Source: Kriegella aquimaris (lineage in GTDB: Bacteria > Bacteroidota > Bacteroidia > Flavobacteriales > Flavobacteriaceae). Taken from it: 64,000 nt of DNA. Location: contig NZ_FNGV01000006.1 in the NCBI RefSeq assembly GCF_900103215.1, forward strand, positions 124,001-188,000, written 5' to 3'. Shown one piece after another: positions 50,419 to 61,028 of this stretch. Below the pieces are notes generated by a model. The model searched no databases and was not told where the DNA came from. It saw only the letters and a list, made by a program, of their open reading frames with translations. Position 1 is the first letter of the stretch, and every line of letters starts with the position of its first letter. The position numbers were made by a program, and so were the translations under genes.

Positions 50419-53400
50419 ATGCCAAAAAATATCACCGCTTTTCTACCCCTTTTATTAGGGACGGTCATGTTGGGAACCGCCCAAGAGACCAAAGTTTATA
50501 CACATTCACAAAAGGAATACCAAGATGCCTTGGCGCTGTACAACAATGAGCAGTACCAGGCGGCCCAAACCATTTTTCAAAAGGTTAAGAAGACCACTAG
50601 GGACGAGGAGGTTCAGGCCAATAGTGCCTATTACGAGGCCAATGCGGCAGTACGGTTGAACCAATTAGGGGCAGACCATTTGATGGAAGATTTCGTTGAA
50701 AAATATCCTACTTCGACCAAACGTAATTCGGCCTTTGCCGATGTGGCCGAGTATTATTTCGCCACAGGAAAATATCCATATGCCTTAAAATGGTATAATA
50801 AAGTGGACCAAAGTGCACTTTCACGGGGAGAAATGGATAAGTTCAATTTCAACTATGGATACGCGTTGTTTTCTTCCAAGAAGACCAAGGAAGCCGAACG
50901 TTATTTGGGAAAAGTCACCGATTCTCCTATTTATGGCTCCCAAGCGAAATACTACTTAGGCTATATTTCGTACCAACAAGATGATTATGAGGCGGCCAAC
51001 CAACGTTTTGATCAAATCACAGATCAAGAAGTACTTGAGGAAAAGCTTTCGTACTATCAGGCTGACATGAATTTTAAATTGGGCAAGTTCGAAGAAGCTA
51101 TTACCCTGGCGAAAAAACAATTGCCAAAAGCCGACCGTAACGAAGTTTCTGAACTGAACAAAATAATAGGGGAGAGCTATTTTAATTTAAAACAATATTC
51201 GAACGCAATTCCCTATCTAGAAGATTATAAGGGTAAAAGGGGTAAATGGAGCAATACCGATTATTACTTGTTGGGCTATTCTTATTACAAACAGAACGAT
51301 TTCGCCAATGCCATACAGCAGTTCAATAATATTATAGGGGGCACCAACAGTGTTTCTCAAAATGCCTATTACCATTTAGCGGAATGTTATTTGAATCTTG
51401 ATAAGAAACCTGAGGCACTGAATGCATTTCGAAATGCCTCACAGATGGATTTCAGTCCGGAAATTCGAAAAGATTCTTATTTGAACTACGCCCGTTTGAG
51501 TTATGAAATAGGTAATGCCTACGAGCCGGTACCCCAAGTGATTTCTAATTATTTGGAGGAATACCCGAATGATGGTAATGCACAAGAGATGCAAGAGTTG
51601 TTGGTAGATTCCTATATCACTTCCCGAAACTTTCAGGGAGCGATGGAACTTCTGGAAAATAACCGCAACTATGCCAGCAAGAGTACGTATCAGAAGGTTG
51701 CGTTTTATAGGGGAGTCGAGCTTTTTATGGATGGGGATTATGAAGCTGCGTCAGAGAATTTTAAAAAATCGCTTGATAGTGCCGAAGATGGCATCTTCAA
51801 AGCAAAAGCTAGTTATTGGAAAGCCGAATCAGATTATTTGTTGAACCGGTTCGATGATGCATTGGCCGGATTTCTTCAGTTCAAACAAAACCCCGTTGCA
51901 GAAAGAACAACGGAGTATGCGGAATCAGATTACAATTTGGCCTATACCTATTTTAAGCTAAAAGATTATAATAAAGCGATTTTCTTTTTTGGGAATTTTA
52001 CAGCTTCCGGTACGACAGATACCCAAAAATTATATGATGGGTATTTACGTATGGGTGATAGCTATTTTGTTACCAGCAAATATTGGCCAGCCATTGAGAC
52101 CTATAATAAGGCTTTGGCGTTGACCGGTCCCGAGAAAGATTATGCGGCCTATCAAAAAGCCATAAGCTATGGTTTTGTTGGAAAGCAAAGCACTAAAATA
52201 GAAGAACTACAGAATTTTGTTTCGAACTATCCAAAGTCGACCTTAAAAGATGATGCCTTGTACGAATTAGGAAATACCTATATCGCAGCCGGGCAAGAAA
52301 ATCAGGGGTTGCAGACCTATGATCGTTTGATTCGCGATTACCGTGGTAGTTCATTGGTGCCTCAAGCTATTATGAGACAGGGCCTTGTACATTACAACGC
52401 AAACCGAAACGAACAGGCCTTGGCCAAATTCAAGACTGTCGTGCGGGACTACGCCAATACCCAAGAAGCGATTCAAGCTGTGGCTACGGCCAAATTGGTG
52501 TATGTAGATTTGGGCCGTGTTGACGAATATGCCGAATGGGTTCGAGATTTAGAGTTTGTCGAAGTAACCGATGCTGAACTTGACAATGCCACGTTTGAGT
52601 CGGCCGACAAACAAAATTTAGAAGGTAAGAAAGATGCCGCCATTAGGGGGTACGAAAATTATATCAAACAATTTCCGAGCGGCCTACATGCCGTAAATGC
52701 CAATTTTAATTTGGCACAATTGTATTTTGGCAAAGGACAAAAGGACAAAGCTTTGACCAACTATATGTATGTAGCGAATAAAGGTGGCAGTGAATATGCG
52801 GAACAAGCTTTGACACGGGTCTGTGAAATTTATATCGCGAAAAAAGATTATAGTAATGCATTGCCATATTTAGAACGTTTGGAGGCCCAGGCAGATATTC
52901 AACAGAACCGTACTTTTGCCCGTTCTAATTTGATGAAGGGATACTATGGGCAGAAAAATTATGACCGTACCATTGACTACGCAGAAAAAGTATTGGCAAC
53001 ACCAACAATCGATGACCGTATAAAAAGTGATGCCCATGTCATGATCGCGCGCTCGGCCATTCAGACCAATGATGAAGCCATGGCACAAGCGGCGTATGCA
53101 GATGTACAAAAGATAGCAACCGGAATTCTTGCCGCTGAATCGCTTTATTACGATGCTTATTTCAAAAATAAGGCGCAACAGTACGAGGCTTCCAATGTAT
53201 CTGTCCAGAAACTAGCGAAAGATTACGCGGCCTATAAAGAATGGGGAGGTAAGGGACTTATCATTATGGCTAAAAATTTCTATGCTTTGGATGACGCCTA
53301 TCAGGCAACCTATATTTTGGACAACGTAGTTTCCAACTTTGCACAGTATCCGGAAGTGGTGGCTGAGGCAAGGGGAGAATTGTCCATTATAAAGGCAAGG

Positions 53401-53439
53401 GAGGCCCAAAGCAATTCATCGGTAGATCCTGGCAACTAA
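50419..53439 (+). CDS. Secreted TPR-repeat protein
   Basis: 1006 residues with a signal peptide (KNITAFLPLLLGTVMLGTAQ). From about residue 30 to the end there are roughly 25 tetratricopeptide units (ALKWYNKVDQSAL, AKYYLGYISYQQDDYEAANQ, YYHLAECYLNLDKKPEALNA), forming a long solenoid for protein-protein contacts in the periplasm. It precedes the beta-barrel gene 53542-55296 by about 100 bp; this TPR/barrel pairing is common in Flavobacteria and suggests an outer-membrane complex. Confidence 0.85.
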   Translation: MPKNITAFLPLLLGTVMLGTAQETKVYTHSQKEYQDALALYNNEQYQAAQTIFQKVKKTTRDEEVQANSAYYEANAAVRLNQLGADHLMEDFVEKYPTSTKRNSAFADVAEYYFATGKYPYALKWYNKVDQSALSRGEMDKFNFNYGYALFSSKKTKEAERYLGKVTDSPIYGSQAKYYLGYISYQQDDYEAANQRFDQITDQEVLEEKLSYYQADMNFKLGKFEEAITLAKKQLPKADRNEVSELNKIIGESYFNLKQYSNAIPYLEDYKGKRGKWSNTDYYLLGYSYYKQNDFANAIQQFNNIIGGTNSVSQNAYYHLAECYLNLDKKPEALNAFRNASQMDFSPEIRKDSYLNYARLSYEIGNAYEPVPQVISNYLEEYPNDGNAQEMQELLVDSYITSRNFQGAMELLENNRNYASKSTYQKVAFYRGVELFMDGDYEAASENFKKSLDSAEDGIFKAKASYWKAESDYLLNRFDDALAGFLQFKQNPVAERTTEYAESDYNLAYTYFKLKDYNKAIFFFGNFTASGTTDTQKLYDGYLRMGDSYFVTSKYWPAIETYNKALALTGPEKDYAAYQKAISYGFVGKQSTKIEELQNFVSNYPKSTLKDDALYELGNTYIAAGQENQGLQTYDRLIRDYRGSSLVPQAIMRQGLVHYNANRNEQALAKFKTVVRDYANTQEAIQAVATAKLVYVDLGRVDEYAEWVRDLEFVEVTDAELDNATFESADKQNLEGKKDAAIRGYENYIKQFPSGLHAVNANFNLAQLYFGKGQKDKALTNYMYVANKGGSEYAEQALTRVCEIYIAKKDYSNALPYLERLEAQADIQQNRTFARSNLMKGYYGQKNYDRTIDYAEKVLATPTIDDRIKSDAHVMIARSAIQTNDEAMAQAAYADVQKIATGILAAESLYYDAYFKNKAQQYEASNVSVQKLAKDYAAYKEWGGKGLIIMAKNFYALDDAYQATYILDNVVSNFAQYPEVVAEARGELSIIKAREAQSNSSVDPGN

Positions 53440-53541
53440 AAAATATATCAGACAGGAAACGTGATGCCGAAAATGTCGAACCAGACAGTCGTCATATTGA
53501 ATAAATTACATATTAATTTCGATTTGCAAAAAGAACACTGC

Positions 53542-55296
53542 ATGCACAAGAACATAAAATTAACGCTATTCACTTTTTTTGCCATTGCCCATGTTGTCGT
53601 GGCCCAAGATGAGAAAGAAGATGATATTGGAACCGAGACCGTAACCGTTACCAAGGCCTATACTCCCACGATTTCAGATGCTTTTAAGATTCGTTCGATG
53701 CCGACTATCAACGATTCTATTGTGCTTCAGAAGAAGAAAATCGATTACAGCATCTTTTCGGTCCCAGTGGCATCGACTTTTACCCCTGCGAAGGGCAAAG
53801 CTTCGACCGTGGAAAAGACACCGCCTCCAAAACTGTTTAATTCCTACGCTTCGGCGGGTGGAGGGAATCCGGCCAATATTATTGCTGACTTTTATACAAG
53901 TAGGGCAATTGACAGGGAAACCCGTTTAGATGTGGGGCTTACCCATAATTCTTCACGAGGTGACCTAGATGGGGTGGCATTAAGTTCTGTCTATTCCAAT
54001 ACCAAGCTCAATACGGCCTATACCAAAAGGGATAGCGATTTTGATTGGGGGGCAGATGTTGCCTTACAACATCAATTGTATAATTGGTATGGCATACCCG
54101 ATGGTGAATTTACCGAAGAAGCGATACACAGTATTGACGAAAGACAAAATTATTATATGGGCCAAGCGGGGGGGCATATCAATGTCGAGGATTCCTATTT
54201 CAAAAACGCCGAGCTACAATACAGATGGTTTTGGGATGCTGCAAAATCAGGGGAGAACCGTGCTGTACTCAGCACAGGATTCGAGTTTCCTTTAAATGAA
54301 GAGTCTTTGGATATTAAAGTGAATGCCGATTACGTCAATGGTAATTTCAAAAATGCATCACTAAATACGACCACCAATGATGCAGGTATCAAATACAGCC
54401 AATTTCAAGTCGGTATCAACCCGAGTCTGACGTTGCTGCGCGATGACCTTTCTTTGAACCTGGGTGTTAACTTGGTTTATGGATTGGATACCGAAAATAG
54501 TGAAGGTAATTTTTATATATATCCGGCGGTAACGGCTTCGTATCGTTTAATGGATGAGATGGCCATTGCCTATGGCGGGGTTGTCGGTGAGTTAAAGCAG
54601 AATTCCTATTATGGCTTTGTTGAGGAAAATTCTTATGTGTCACCGACGTTGACTATTGTGCCGACCGATAAGCAATACGATGCTTATATTGGTTTAAAGG
54701 GGCAGCTCTTACCTAATTTGAGTTATAATATCAAAGGGTCTTATACAGCGGAAAACAGAAGGCCTTTGTTTAAACTGAACCCTCAGAATACGATACGTAA
54801 TGACGAAAAGGGCTATAATTATGGCAACTCTTTTGATGTATTCTATGATGATATAAAGACCATTGGAGTCTTTGGGGAATTGAATGTGGATGCAAACCGA
54901 AATTTTACCTTGGGGGTAAATGCTGAAATCTATGATTATGATACGGAAACCGATAACCCGGCATGGAACCTTCCCAACCTAACGGCATCGTTGTTTTTGG
55001 ATTATCAGATCGGAAAAAAATGGTACATGGGCGCTAATCTATTTTATGTGGGTGAACGTGAAGATGTGTCCTCGGAGGCCATCATTGGTCTGCAGCCTAC
55101 AGATTTTCCGGCTACCATTGTCAATCTTGATGGCTATTTTGATGCCAATGCACACGTAGGGCACCGGTTGAACGATCAGCTTTCCATTTTCTTAAAAGCG
55201 GCAAATATTGCGAACAACAACTATCAAAAATGGTCTAATTACCCAGTCCAAGGATTGCAGATTCTGGGTGGGGCGACCTATAAATTTGATTTTTAA
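53542..55296 (+). CDS. TonB-dependent-receptor-like outer-membrane barrel
   Basis: The start is moved to ATG 53542, which gives a signal peptide (MHKNIKLTLFTFFAIAHVVV, AQ); the frame to 53461 adds a non-signal leader. The protein has many amphipathic strands (WFWDAAKSGENRAVLSTGFE, YIGLKGQLLPNLSYNIKGSY) and ends LQILGGATYKFDF with a terminal Phe, the outer-membrane insertion signal. A TETVTVTKAYTPTISDAFKI segment resembles a receptor N-terminus, but no plug domain is obvious. It follows the TPR gene. Confidence 0.75.
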   Translation: MHKNIKLTLFTFFAIAHVVVAQDEKEDDIGTETVTVTKAYTPTISDAFKIRSMPTINDSIVLQKKKIDYSIFSVPVASTFTPAKGKASTVEKTPPPKLFNSYASAGGGNPANIIADFYTSRAIDRETRLDVGLTHNSSRGDLDGVALSSVYSNTKLNTAYTKRDSDFDWGADVALQHQLYNWYGIPDGEFTEEAIHSIDERQNYYMGQAGGHINVEDSYFKNAELQYRWFWDAAKSGENRAVLSTGFEFPLNEESLDIKVNADYVNGNFKNASLNTTTNDAGIKYSQFQVGINPSLTLLRDDLSLNLGVNLVYGLDTENSEGNFYIYPAVTASYRLMDEMAIAYGGVVGELKQNSYYGFVEENSYVSPTLTIVPTDKQYDAYIGLKGQLLPNLSYNIKGSYTAENRRPLFKLNPQNTIRNDEKGYNYGNSFDVFYDDIKTIGVFGELNVDANRNFTLGVNAEIYDYDTETDNPAWNLPNLTASLFLDYQIGKKWYMGANLFYVGEREDVSSEAIIGLQPTDFPATIVNLDGYFDANAHVGHRLNDQLSIFLKAANIANNNYQKWSNYPVQGLQILGGATYKFDF

Positions 55297-55325
55297 TGAC
55301 AAGAATTTTTTGTGTCATTTTTTTT
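55295..55325 (+). terminator. Terminator of the TPR/barrel unit
   Basis: AATGACA ... TGTCATT stem followed by eight T, starting at the stop codon of the barrel gene. The rest of 55326-55566 holds nothing recognised. Confidence 0.75.
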
Positions 55326-55566
55326 CTTAGCGATAGATAGCTAGGTTCGTTCGTTTATAGTTAGGCATATTTTCAATGGGTCACCGTACTTTTCTTGAGA
55401 TTATTTACTTCCAGAGATTTTAAATTCTCGATTGGTTGATTTTTTTATTTATAAGAGCTTCGAAATCCTCGAGAGGTATATTGTATCGTTACCATAAATG
55501 GACAAAAAACGTTACATTTAGAGCAAAGATCAGTTCAAAAATTAATGTGTTTAAAGAAGTTTTGTA

Positions 55567-56712
55567 ATGAGGGGAGAAGTATTCAGAAATTTTACTACGT
55601 GTGTTGCTTTAATACTGATGTATATGTCCTTCGGTCAAAATAGTCCTGAAACTTTACTTTTTGTCGGTTCGTATACAGATGGGAAGAAAGACGATGGTAT
55701 TCATGTGTTTTCTTTGGAAGCCGATGGTAGTCTTACCGAACAATACAAACAGTCAGATTTAGTCAATTCATCCTTCTTAACAGTTTCTCCCAATGGAAAG
55801 TACCTGTACTCGGTCACTGAATCGAAAATGGAAAAAGATGGGTCCGTTTCCGCATTTAAAATTGATAGCGTTTCAGGCAAGCTGACCTTTCTGAACAAGC
55901 AGACGACCAATGGAAGAAATCCAGTTCATCTTAATATCAACGATAATGGCAAGTATATAGTAAGTGGCAACTATTCTGATGCGGTAGTAAATATATACGA
56001 ATGTGCGACCGATGGCAGTCTCAAGCCTTCAAGCCAAGTTATTGAGTTTTCAGGTAGTAGTATTTTGTCACCCAGTCAAGATGTCGCCCATGCGCATTCT
56101 ACAGGCTTTTCCCCCGATGGTAACTATCTATATGTTATGGATTTGGGTACTGACAAAATTCATGCGTTCAAGTTCAACCAAGAAAACTCCACCAAATTAG
56201 AGGCATTTGGCGATGGCACTTACACGGCTACACCAGGTAGTGGGCCACGGCATTTTGCTTTTCATCCCAATGGGAAATATGGCTATTGCATTAATGAGTT
56301 AAGCGGAACAGTAACGTCTTTTGCTTACAAACAGGGCATATTAAAACCGATAGCCAATGATTTTTCATATGCCGAAAAACGGGAAAATTATCATGGTGCC
56401 GATATTCATGTGTCCCCAGACGGAAGATTTCTGTACGCATCCAATAGAGGAGAAAACACCTTAGCGATTTTTGCTATTGATAAAAGTTCAGGCAGCTTAA
56501 AATTGGTAGGGCATGAATCTACTTTTGGTGACCATCCCCGTAGTTTTGTAATCGACCCCTCGGGAAAATTTCTTGTGGTTGCCAATCAGATGTCGGGAAA
56601 TCTGGTCACTTATAAAAGGAATATGGAAACGGGCAAATTGACCAAACTCCCAAATGAGATTCAGTTAAAGGCACCGGCCAGTTTGAAGATGAGAAAATAT
56701 ACCACACACTAA
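55567..56712 (+). CDS. Secreted lactonase, seven-bladed beta-propeller (YbhE/Pgl-like)
   Basis: 381 residues with a signal peptide (TCVALILMYMSFGQ). The repeated blade pattern (FLTVSPNGKYLYSVTESKME, HAHSTGFSPDGNYLYVMDLG, PRHFAFHPNGKYGYCINELS, HVSPDGRFLYASNRGENTLA) is that of the lactonase family, which includes bacterial 6-phosphogluconolactonase (pgl). Exported members more likely act on other sugar lactones. Its stop is 14 bp before the next propeller gene, so they are co-transcribed. Confidence 0.88.
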   Translation: MRGEVFRNFTTCVALILMYMSFGQNSPETLLFVGSYTDGKKDDGIHVFSLEADGSLTEQYKQSDLVNSSFLTVSPNGKYLYSVTESKMEKDGSVSAFKIDSVSGKLTFLNKQTTNGRNPVHLNINDNGKYIVSGNYSDAVVNIYECATDGSLKPSSQVIEFSGSSILSPSQDVAHAHSTGFSPDGNYLYVMDLGTDKIHAFKFNQENSTKLEAFGDGTYTATPGSGPRHFAFHPNGKYGYCINELSGTVTSFAYKQGILKPIANDFSYAEKRENYHGADIHVSPDGRFLYASNRGENTLAIFAIDKSSGSLKLVGHESTFGDHPRSFVIDPSGKFLVVANQMSGNLVTYKRNMETGKLTKLPNEIQLKAPASLKMRKYTTH

Positions 56713-56725
56713 TGTAAAATTGGCT

Positions 56726-58018
56726 ATGGTAAAGGTTGTTTTGGCGTTTTTTTTAGGTCTTGCCACAATAGTAATGGGGCAAAACAACGTTACGGGCAAT
56801 CAAAGTACATCGGTTCCACCGGATAGTTATATTTCCGATTATGATATTGTTAAACTCACTGCTGGCCCCAAACAACATTGGTTCGGTTACTACGACAAGT
56901 TACAGCTAGACCCTACGGGTAGGTATGTGCTGGTCGCCCAAGTCGATACGATACATCGATCGCCTACCGAGAATGACGGTTTGGTCATTGGCATGATAGA
57001 TTTACATGATAATAATAAATGGATACCTCTTGGGGAAAGCCATGCATGGGGCTGGCAACAAGGGTGTATGCTGCAATGGATTCCTAACTCAAAGGAGGAA
57101 ATAATATGGAACGATTTGGAGGATGGTAAATTCGTAAGCCATATTTTAAACGTATTTACCAAAGAAAAAAGAACGCTACCCAAAGCTGTTTATACCTTGA
57201 GTAATGATGGTTCTTTTGCGCTGGGAACCGAGTTCAACCGTATTCAAAAATTACGACCAGGCTATGGGTATGCGGGTGTTCCGGATCCCTTTGAGAATAA
57301 TCGACACCCCGATGAAATCGGACTTTACAAGATGGATTTGAAAACGGGCCGTTCAGAACTTTTAATTTCTATCGACGAGATGGCCGGTCAAGAACATCAA
57401 GGAGAAAGTTTGAGTGGCTATTGGCACTGGTTCAATCATATTTTAATCAGTCCCGATGACCAGCGTTTTATATTTCTGCATCGCTGGCGGAAGGAAAAGG
57501 AAAATGGGACGAATAAAGCTACTTCTGGTTTTATAACCCGAATGATTACCGCTGATCTTGATGGAGGCAACCGTTATATTTTAGATCCTTCGGGGTACAC
57601 ATCCCATTTTATATGGAAAAACCCGAACGAAGTCTGTATGTGGACAAAGCCCCTTGGCAAAGATTCCGGCTTTTATAGTTTTACCGATAGAACCGATAGT
57701 ATTGTCCCTGTTGGGGCGGGAATCATGACTGCCAACGGTCATAACACCTATGTCAATGGTACATCGGGCGAATGGATCCTTAATGATACCTATCCACAAG
57801 GAGAAGATCGTTTACAAGAGTTATACCTCTATCATGTACCGACCAAAAAGAAGGTGTCGTTAGGTAAATTTCATGAACCCCTAAAATACAAAAGTGAGGT
57901 ACGTTGCGATTTGCATCCTAGAAATAGTCGTGATGGTAATTTCGTTTTCTTCGACTCAACACATGGCGGTGATGGCAGACAGCTTTATATGGTAGATATT
58001 TCTCAAATTATCAAGTAA
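56726..58018 (+). CDS. Secreted beta-propeller protein (TolB/oligogalacturonide lyase-like)
   Basis: ATG 56726 preferred over TTG 56720. Signal peptide VVLAFFLGLATIVMGQN. The propeller repeats WFGYYDKLQLDPTGRYVLVA, HAWGWQQGCMLQWIPNSKEE, LSNDGSFALGTEFNRIQKLR and CDLHPRNSRDGNFVFFDSTH contain His residues at positions reminiscent of oligogalacturonate-lyase-type propellers, but no catalytic identification is possible. Paired with the preceding lactonase, it suggests a role in breaking down acidic sugars. Confidence 0.65.
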   Translation: MVKVVLAFFLGLATIVMGQNNVTGNQSTSVPPDSYISDYDIVKLTAGPKQHWFGYYDKLQLDPTGRYVLVAQVDTIHRSPTENDGLVIGMIDLHDNNKWIPLGESHAWGWQQGCMLQWIPNSKEEIIWNDLEDGKFVSHILNVFTKEKRTLPKAVYTLSNDGSFALGTEFNRIQKLRPGYGYAGVPDPFENNRHPDEIGLYKMDLKTGRSELLISIDEMAGQEHQGESLSGYWHWFNHILISPDDQRFIFLHRWRKEKENGTNKATSGFITRMITADLDGGNRYILDPSGYTSHFIWKNPNEVCMWTKPLGKDSGFYSFTDRTDSIVPVGAGIMTANGHNTYVNGTSGEWILNDTYPQGEDRLQELYLYHVPTKKKVSLGKFHEPLKYKSEVRCDLHPRNSRDGNFVFFDSTHGGDGRQLYMVDISQIIK

Positions 58019-58408
58019 CCAAAGTATTTGGATTTCTAAATTTTAACGGTATTGTAAGTAGCACTTCCAGAGACTATTTTTGCGCTATCTCTAATCGTTC
58101 TTGCCAAGTGCTTTTAAAGTAGGGCGGCCAAATGATTTTGAACTTGTAAAAAGTGCCGAAGAGCGAATAGGGAAGATACTACTCGAGGCGTTCAAGGTTT
58201 AAACTCTCGATAATCAAAAGAAAATTTCTATTATGACTATATTTATCGACCGGTACTTTTATATTCGGATTTGATTGTTTTTGAATGCCTAAGGCACAAA
58301 TTGATTTTCCCAGGAAATAAGAAGACCGACAAAATAATGGATTTCCATCCTATAAAATGATGAATCCCATTGCACACAATTACATATAACCGTTAAACAG
58401 AACAAAAA
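58019..58408. other. 390-bp intergenic region, nothing identified
   Basis: No open frame, repeat or RNA is supported. It presumably contains the promoter of the GH92 gene. Confidence 0.5.
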
Positions 58409-60721
58409 ATGAAGATAGGCAAAGCTTCTTTATGGAGTATTCTTGGGGTGATTTCCCTAATATTATTTTTTACCTCATGTGAAGAATCTAAAACTGTAGA
58501 AACACCGGACACAGATTCCGTTGATTTTGTTGAGTTGGTATATCCGCAACTGGATACCGAAAATTCAAGATGGTTTTTCTTTTCATCCGCCAGCCGTCCG
58601 TTTGGTATGGTGAATCTAAGTCCAGATACAGAGGTCGATGGAGCATGGGGCAGTGGCTATCGCTACAAAGTCGATACTATTCAGGGTTTTAGTCACATTC
58701 ATGCTTGGCAACTTTCCGGACTTTCTTTATTGCCAGTCACAATATCCGAAGAAAATAAGAACACCATTTTCAGAGATTATAAATCAAAATTCAGCCATGA
58801 TAAGGAAAAGGTGTCCCCGGGGTACCACGCTGTAGAATTGGACAAATACGGAATAAAAGTTGAGCTTACCAGTACGAAAAGGGTAGGGCTTCATAAATAT
58901 TCTTTTCCGGGTGATACGCAGGCTGCGATTCTATTTAATTTGAATGGGATGTTGGGGCCATGTGAGAATGAAGAGGGGGCACTTAACAAGGTGGATGATA
59001 AAACGCTTTCAGGTGAACTGACAATTGCCAAAACGCACCGAAGACCAAAACCTTCCAAATTGTTTTTCTATGTTCAACTAAATACTAAAATCGAAACACT
59101 TGACCGTGACGAGGAAACTGGAAATTACCTTGTCGGAGTTGATGCAAAAGGCAAAGAAGTACTGATGAAAGTAGGTATTTCATATACCTCAATCGAAAAT
59201 GCCAAAGCCAATGTCGAGGCTGAACTGTCGCATTGGGATTTTGAAAAAGTAGTTTCAAATTCAAAAGAAGAATGGAACAATGTACTTGGTAGAATAAAGG
59301 TGAAGGGCGGAACGGAAAAAGCCCAACGCAGATTTTACACCGATTTATGGCATGCGTTACAGGGCCGAAGGGTAATCAGTGATGTAAATGGTGCTTACCC
59401 CGATAATACGGGCGATAGCTTTAGAGTGGGGCAGTTGCCACTTGATGACGCTGGAAAGCCAAAGTTCAATCATTATAATTCCGATTCTTTTTGGGGCGCA
59501 CAATGGACAATAAATACCCTATGGGGATTGGTGTATCCTGAAATCATGGAAGAGTTTGTTCACTCTTTATTACAATATTACAAAGATGGAGGACTTGTTC
59601 CCCGTGGCCCATCCGGAGGAAATTATACCTATGTTATGACGGGGTCTTCGTCGACTCCCTTTGTGGTAAGCGCCATCCAGAAAGGCATTGTAACTACTGA
59701 TTTAGAAAATATTTATCAAGCTTTAAAGAAAAATCACATGCCCGGAGGCATTATGGAAAAGGCCGGTTACGAGCATAAAACAGCACTCGGGGGCGGATTA
59801 AAATATTACATTCAAAACGGGTATGTACCTTACCCAATTCCTGAAGGTAGATTTGGTGGCCATCAAGATGGTGCCAGTCTGACAATGGAATATGCCTATC
59901 AAGACTGGACGTTGGCCCAGTTAGCCAAAAAGTTGGGGCATCAGGAAGATTATGATTATTTCTTGAAGCGATCGAAAAATTATAAAAATGTCTTTGACGA
60001 GGCTTCGGCGTGGATGCGGCCTAAGAATGTCGACGGTGTGTGGCTTGCGGATTATGATCCTTACCAGCATCAGCATGGCTTTATTGAATCTAATGGAGCA
60101 CAATCTACTTGGTTCGTACCTCAAGATCTTCCGGGTTTGGCCGGAGAGATGGGTGGAAAAGAAAAAGCGGTGGAGAAACTGAACGCCCAGTTCGAGACCG
60201 CCGAAAAGCTCGGTTTCACTTCTGGTAATTCACATGCTCAGGAATTGCATCCCGAGTATCGACAAATTCCGATCAACTATGGCAATCAGCCTTCGATGCA
60301 GACCGCCTTTGTATTTAATCAATTGGGAAGGCCGGATTTAACGCAATATTGGTCGCGAAAAGTAATAGATAAAGCTTTCAGCGGATTGTCTCCTTCAACG
60401 GGTTTCAATGGTGATGAAGATCAAGGACTCATGGGCAGTCTGGCCGTATTGATGAAAATTGGGCTCTTTCAAATGAACGGGGGAACGGAGGAAAATCCGA
60501 AATACGAATTCGGAAGTCCTATTTTTGACCAGATAACTATTTCCCTAGCAAATGGAAAAGAATTCATTATCAATGCGCCTGGGACATCTGAGGGCAAGTA
60601 TTATTTAAAATCCGTAAAATTGAACGGGGCTTCATCCGATAAAAATTATATAAATCATTCCGATATCCTACAAGGGGCTGTATTAGATCTCGAGATGGAA
60701 GATAAGCCGGAAAAGAGGTAA
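58409..60721 (+). CDS. GH92 family alpha-mannosidase, lipoprotein
   Basis: 770 residues. The N-terminus ISLILFFTSC is a lipobox (Cys24). Family landmarks: PFGMVNLSPDTEVDGAWGSG, GFSHIHAWQLSGLSLLPVT, RFYTDLWHALQGRRVISDVN, SFWGAQWTINTLWGLVYPE, NYGNQPSMQTAFVFNQLG and GFNGDEDQGLMGSLAVLMKI. GH92 enzymes are calcium-dependent exo-alpha-mannosidases that act on N-glycan or fungal/algal mannans by inversion. It is encoded singly here. Confidence 0.9.
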   Translation: MKIGKASLWSILGVISLILFFTSCEESKTVETPDTDSVDFVELVYPQLDTENSRWFFFSSASRPFGMVNLSPDTEVDGAWGSGYRYKVDTIQGFSHIHAWQLSGLSLLPVTISEENKNTIFRDYKSKFSHDKEKVSPGYHAVELDKYGIKVELTSTKRVGLHKYSFPGDTQAAILFNLNGMLGPCENEEGALNKVDDKTLSGELTIAKTHRRPKPSKLFFYVQLNTKIETLDRDEETGNYLVGVDAKGKEVLMKVGISYTSIENAKANVEAELSHWDFEKVVSNSKEEWNNVLGRIKVKGGTEKAQRRFYTDLWHALQGRRVISDVNGAYPDNTGDSFRVGQLPLDDAGKPKFNHYNSDSFWGAQWTINTLWGLVYPEIMEEFVHSLLQYYKDGGLVPRGPSGGNYTYVMTGSSSTPFVVSAIQKGIVTTDLENIYQALKKNHMPGGIMEKAGYEHKTALGGGLKYYIQNGYVPYPIPEGRFGGHQDGASLTMEYAYQDWTLAQLAKKLGHQEDYDYFLKRSKNYKNVFDEASAWMRPKNVDGVWLADYDPYQHQHGFIESNGAQSTWFVPQDLPGLAGEMGGKEKAVEKLNAQFETAEKLGFTSGNSHAQELHPEYRQIPINYGNQPSMQTAFVFNQLGRPDLTQYWSRKVIDKAFSGLSPSTGFNGDEDQGLMGSLAVLMKIGLFQMNGGTEENPKYEFGSPIFDQITISLANGKEFIINAPGTSEGKYYLKSVKLNGASSDKNYINHSDILQGAVLDLEMEDKPEKR

Positions 60722-61028
60722 GGGTTCAAGAGTGTATTTTGTGAACTTTTGGAAACCAAACCTTTATAAATATTCGATAGAAATACGTCAGCCAAAATAG
60801 ACGTAAATTTGTTTGACCCATTTGAGGTGGCTTTTCTTTGCGCTTCCGATGTTTCAATTATGGAAATTTTCCCATAAATGTTTTGAAGATTTTACAGTTT
60901 TATGGTTTCCCACCCCGTAAATTGATGAAATAGGGTTACCGATTTTCTGAGTTTAGATAAGTGTTACCTATGGTGATGTCTAAGTCCATTTTGAATTTTC
61001 TACTTTTAGAGCTACTAAACGCTCTAAA
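60722..61028. other. 307-bp intergenic region, nothing identified
   Basis: No gene or structured element is convincing. A short frame from 60961 is in another phase from the OmpA gene and was rejected. Confidence 0.45.
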
